A stretch of DNA of 64,000 nucleotides from Saccopteryx bilineata (lineage: Eukaryota > Chordata > Mammalia > Chiroptera > Emballonuridae): contig NC_089501.1 of assembly GCF_036850765.1 (NCBI RefSeq), positions 12,748,997-12,812,996 of the forward strand, read 5' to 3'. A program made the position numbers and the translations under genes. Below, piece by piece: positions 59,755-64,000 of this stretch. Numbering within the stretch: the stretch's first letter is position 1; every line of letters starts with the position of its first letter. The notes beneath the pieces are model-generated. The model worked only from the letters and a program-made list of their open reading frames with translations. It was not told the origin of the DNA and made no database searches.

Positions 59755-61660
59755 ATATATCCAATATATTAACATATTATAGCTACAGTAATCAAGATTG
59801 TGGGATATCATCAGAAGAATAGATAGATAAATCAATGGAGTAGAAAAGACAACCCAGAAATAGACTGACACAAATAGGCCCAATGGATTCTAGACAAAGG
59901 TAGAAAAGTAATTCAACTAAAGAAAGATAGCCTTGTCATCAAACAGTGATGGAGCAATTGGACATCTACCAACCAAAAAAAAAGAATCTTGACCAAATCT
60001 CATACCTTATACAAAAATTAACTCAAAATGGACTTGAATGTAAAATGTACAACTATAAAACTTTTAGAAAAATATATGAAAGAAACTCTCAGGATCTAGG
60101 TTTTGACAAAGAGTTCTTAGACCTAACTCCCAAAGCACTATCCATAAAAGGACATTTGATAAATTGGACTTCATCAAAATTAAACACTTTGTTTTGTGAA
60201 GGATCCTGTTAAGTTGATGAAAAACACAGGCTATCGACTTGGAGGTAATATAAAGTATTTTCAAGTCACATGACTCACAAAGGTCTAATAGCTAGAATAC
60301 ACAGAGAACTCTCCAAAATGTACAGTAATAAAACATACAACCAATTTGAAAATGGATAAAAGACACAAACAGACATTTCACTAAAGAAGATAATGCAGAT
60401 TGAAAATAAGCACATAAAAAGATGTTCAACATCATTAACTATAGAGAAAGGCAAATTAAAAGCAGAATGACTAAAGTAAAACTAACACAATAATATAAAA
60501 TGATAAAACCTAATACAACACTAAACAAGATGGTAAGGATGTAAAGAAACTAGACCACTTACACATAGCTGGTGGGAATATAAAATGATACAGTTACTCT
60601 GGGTAGCAGTTTGAAAATTTCTTATCAACCTAAATGTGTGACTATCCTACAAAACCACAATTGTACTATTGGGCAATTATTCCTGAGAAATGCAGGCTTA
60701 TGTTCACACAAAAACTTGTGCACAAATGTTTATAGCAGCTTTATTATTCATGATATCTCCAAACTAGAAAGAACCCAGATGTTCTTCAATAGGAGAATGG
60801 TTAAATATACATACCATGCAATATTATTCAGCAATTAAATGAACAAACTATTAATATACACAACAATCTGGATAATCTCTAGGAAATTATGTTCAGTAAA
60901 AAAAGCCAATCCCAAAACTTTACTTATTGTATAATTCCATTTACATAACACATCTTGAAATGACAAAATTATGGAAGTAGAGACTCTATTAGTGGTTGCC
61001 AAAGGTTAAGGAGGGGGTAGAGGTGAGAAAGAAGTAGGTGTGACTGGCCTTGGCCAGTTGGCTCAGTGGTAGAGCGTCGGCCTGGCGTGCCGGGGACCCA
61101 GGTTCGATTCCCGGCCAGGGCACACAAGAGAAGCTCCCATTTGCTTCTCTCCCCCCCTCCTTCCTCTCTGTCTCTCTCTTCCCCTCACACAGCCAAGGCT
61201 CCATTGGAGCAAAGATGGCCCGGGCACTGGGGATGGCTCCTTGGCCTCTGCCCCAGGTGCTAGAGTGGCTCTGGTCGCGGCAGAGCGACCCCCCGGAGGG
61301 GCAGAGCATCGCCCCCTGGTGGGCAGAGTTTTGCCCCTGGTGGGCGTGCCAGGTGGATCCCGGTTGGGCGCATGCGGAGTCTGTCTGACTGTCTCTCCCC
61401 GTTTCCAGCTTCAGAAAAATACAAAAAAAAAAAAAGAATTAGGTGTGACTATAAAAGGACAACACGAAGAATTCTTGTAATAATAGAAATGTTGAGTACC
61501 TCAGATGTACCTATATCAGTATCTGTGTTGTAATTTTATACTGTAGTTTTGCAAGATGTCGTCATTGAGGAAAACAGGGTAAAGGGTCCACGAGATATCT
61601 CTATTATTTCTACAAATACAAATCTACAATTATCCCAAAATTAAAAGCTTAATTTAAAAA
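59755..61660 (+). repeat. L1 LINE 3' region, interrupted by a SINE-B
   Basis: L1 text in order: 'tggagtagaaaagacaaccc', 'ggacttcatcaaaattaaac' near 60166, 'tgttcaacatcattaactat' near 60423, 'ctggtgggaatataaaatga' near 60571, 'atgttcttcaataggagaat' near 60779. Frame closed throughout. Confidence 0.82.
61046..61435 (+). repeat. SINE-B with 15-bp TSD
   Basis: Forward SINE-B with an intact B box GGTTCGATTCC. TSD GAAGTAGGTGTGACT (61031-61045) and GAATTAGGTGTGACT (61436-61450), one mismatch. Confidence 0.95.
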
Positions 61661-61664
61661 AGTG

Positions 61665-61775
61665 ACTCTTCAGTGGCTACTCATTCCCTTGAGGATAAAG
61701 GCCATATTTACGATGGCATGCAAGGTCCTCCATCATCTCACTCCTGCCGAACTCCAGTCTGTTCTACTGTGTACC
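61665..61775 (+). repeat. L2 LINE remnant
   Basis: 'ttcagtggctactcattccc', 'gaggataaaggccatattta' and 'catgcaaggtcctccatc' match L2 text. Confidence 0.65.
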
Positions 61776-61779
61776 AGTC

Positions 61780-62900
61780 CGAGTTCTTGGGTAAACTAAG
61801 AAACCAAGTTGGGCTCACTTATGCTGAAAAATTTATATACTTGAATATTATTCCAGAGGTTCTCAGAATCAACAGAAAAGCTAAAGAGCAAAAATTCAAA
61901 AGCCAGCAGGAATAAAGGGAAGATGGGTGGCCAGAACCATGCTCAGAATCTTGCCACAAAGACAACAGGTTAGTGAAGGATTAATGCCACCAAGGGACAT
62001 TGGGCGCCGCCACTGGCTCTACCACTGGCTGCAACATGAGCAGCACCGCTACTGGACACTAGATGACACTGTCCCCTTCAGAGGGTCTTCTCCAGGCTCC
62101 AGCTGATAGAAGTCAGAGAGTTTTCACAGTGGAAAATGGGACTCGGACTCCCAAACTCATGCAGCAGAAGATTCCTCACACATAGAGAAGGGACACCTTT
62201 GGAAGCCATACAAAATAAAAATAAAAGTCTCCACTGCCTGTAGCCTTCCTCCAAATTCTTACTCTGGACCCACATAACTCTTAAAGCCCCCAATTGTGTC
62301 TTGCTTCCTCATACCTGGTGACCTTGTTCAAGCCTTCCCTTTGGCCTGATATAATTTTCCCCGATTCCTCTTTCTTTTCCTACACTTACCAGCCTCCAAC
62401 TTATTTACCAAGATAGATTTGGGTACTCGTCTGCCTGTGAAGAGTCAGAAAAGGTGTCTCCCTCTTTATTAATCCTGTTTTGACCATTTTATTCAATAAA
62501 ATCGACTATTTATTTATTCATGTTCCCACAATACCTTATACCCATTTCTATCATTTGTCTTCTCTCTGTCTCACCCAATTGATCCTAACCTCTTTACACA
62601 CTTATTGTAGTCTTCTTTTAAGATATTGACCTAATAGGTACTCAATAAACATATATTGACAAAAAGTAAATATCGTGCACCTAAAATGTAGTTTGTAATA
62701 TCTTACACAGTTTATTATCTACGTGTAATTGTGTTTCCCCAAGCATACTGCCCTGCCCTTGAAGGTAAGTCTATGTCTCAAATTTCTTTGTATCTCAAGG
62801 AGGATCTAGAATGCCATCCTATGTATAGGAGATCTACCTGCTTTCACTCTTGCTCCACCACAATCTATTCTCCAAATAACAAAGTAATCTTTAAAAATAT
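61780..62900. other. Unique flank
   Basis: No gene recognised. 'ggtactcaataaacatatat' near 62639 suggests an L2 3' end. Confidence 0.45.
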
Positions 62901-62904
62901 AAAT

Positions 62905-63160
62905 CAGATATATGTTTTAATAGCTTCCCATTCACTTGAAATTCTAAACTCCCTGCCTAGCCTGTCTCCAGCCTGCCCCTTCCTCTCCACCTCACATTTC
63001 TCCTTTGTCTCTCCATGGTCCAATCATAGTGGCCACATTTTTGTTCACTAAGAAAACAGCAGAGGCCTTTATCTGACCAGTGACTTTTACTCACCATTTT
63101 CCCGGCCAAGAATGCTCTTCTTCAGACACTTTATGCAGATCATTCTGTTCTTAGCCTAGA
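62905..63160 (+). repeat. L2 LINE 3' region
   Basis: 'agcttcccattcacttgaaa', 'ctgcctagcctgtctcc' and 'ccaagaatgctcttcttcag' follow the L2 order. Confidence 0.65.
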
Positions 63161-63170
63161 TACTATCTCC

Positions 63171-63461
63171 TTTTTGTGTGTGTGTGACAGAGACAGAGAG
63201 AGGGACAGATAGGGACAGACAGACAGGAAGGTAGATGAGAAGCATCAATTCTTTGTTGCGGCACCTTATTTATTCATTGATTGCTTGCTCATCTGTGCCT
63301 TGACGGGGGGGGGGGGGGAGAGGGAAGGGGGACACAGCAGACCAAGTGACCATTGCTCAAGCCAGTGACCTTGGGCTGAAGCCAGCAACCTCAGGGTTTT
63401 GAACCTGGGTCCTCCACGTTCCAGTCCGATGCTCTATCCACGGGACCACCACCTGGTCAGG
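63171..63461 (-). repeat. SINE-A, older subfamily
   Basis: Reverse-strand SINE-A with a G-run insertion near 63306-63319. TSD CTAGATACTATCTCC (63156-63170) and CTAGATACTATATCC (63462-63476), one mismatch. Confidence 0.92.
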
Positions 63462-63544
63462 CTAGATACTATATCCTTAAAGAGTTTAACCACTCTTTCT
63501 AAAGTAACAAAACTGCCAAATGTAGCTTCTCTCTTAGCATGTGT

Positions 63545-63660
63545 TAAAGTTTGAACTGTGTCTTGTCAAAAGATATGTTGAAGTCTTACCTCTTGACACC
63601 TCAGAATATGACCTTATTTGGAAATAAGATCTTCTCCAAAATATTTCTTTGGCGCCAATG
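63545..63660 (+). mobile_element. MLT1-type LTR fragment
   Basis: 'agatatgttgaagtcttacc' and 'cagaatatgaccttatttgg' match the 5' part of MLT1 LTRs (compare 14560-14625). The rest is missing or unrecognisable. Confidence 0.6.
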
Positions 63661-64000
63661 TAGTCTGGTACATTGGGATTCTTTATCTTTATTTTAACCT
63701 TCATCAGTCCTTCATGAGTCATCGCCAGTGGGACCAAACAATATCCTGACATGAAGAGAAATGACACGAATTGTTAGAATAAACTAAAGAATATGAAATA
63801 TATTATGGAGGCTTAAGTTATATTCAGAAGAAAATTTGATGATGATGATAAAAGAATAATAGCCTTAATACTTGAAGCAGATGGTAACAATTTAACCCTA
63901 AATTTATCCCAGTTTTATCACCAAAGAGTATAATCTTCAGATTAGAAAAAGACCAGAGATTTCTGACTGTGACTTGAAATTCAAGAGAAATGTACAATTA

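Overview
The window looks like nuclear DNA of a bat. It is AT-rich, gene-poor and full of interspersed repeats. The commonest repeats are tRNA-derived SINEs of the kind found in horseshoe and leaf-nosed bats (Rhinolophoidea, Yinpterochiroptera); the VES consensus typical of vespertilionid bats is not seen. The bat assignment is recognition from memory, not a database search. I name four SINE types here. SINE-A is a long Rhin-like element (about 330-400 bp) beginning CCTGACCAGG. SINE-B (about 370-390 bp) begins GCCCTGGCCGGTTGGCTC and carries a GGTTCGATTCC B box. SINE-C is short (about 180-210 bp), begins GCCTGACCTGTGG and ends in a CT-rich tail. SINE-D is an older, diverged relative.

Only one host protein-coding exon was recognised: coding exon 1 of FRK (Fyn-related kinase) on the minus strand at 48581-48927. 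It encodes the N-terminus and complete SH3 domain and ends at a canonical GT donor. Everything below 48580 is therefore probably FRK intron 1; no exon 2 was found by eye. Positions 48928 to about 49500 hold the probable 5'UTR and promoter-proximal DNA, and the rest up to 64000 is upstream flank.

Layout: 1-8600, intron with SINEs, an old L1, two hAT-type elements and a tRNA-Ile(UAU) half retrocopy. 8600-16500, L1 remnants, an 807-bp hAT element, an inverted SINE-B pair and an MLT1-type LTR. 16500-37200, mostly unique intron with an 841-bp hAT element and scattered SINE/MIR/L2. 37260-44880, one L1 on the plus strand broken by SINEs, a hAT MITE and a pogo-like transposon that itself carries two nested SINEs. 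46964-47160, a U6 snRNA-L1 chimeric retrocopy. 48100-49500, FRK exon 1 and its surroundings. 53600-55600, an LTR-like promoter block with CCAAT boxes every 24 bp, then a SINE-A split by a 705-bp solo LTR. 56500-64000, SINEs, L1 and L2.

The genes do not form an operon or pathway. The interest is the layering of insertions, many of which can be ordered by their target-site duplications (TSDs), plus a few unusual retrocopies and one inverted templated duplication.
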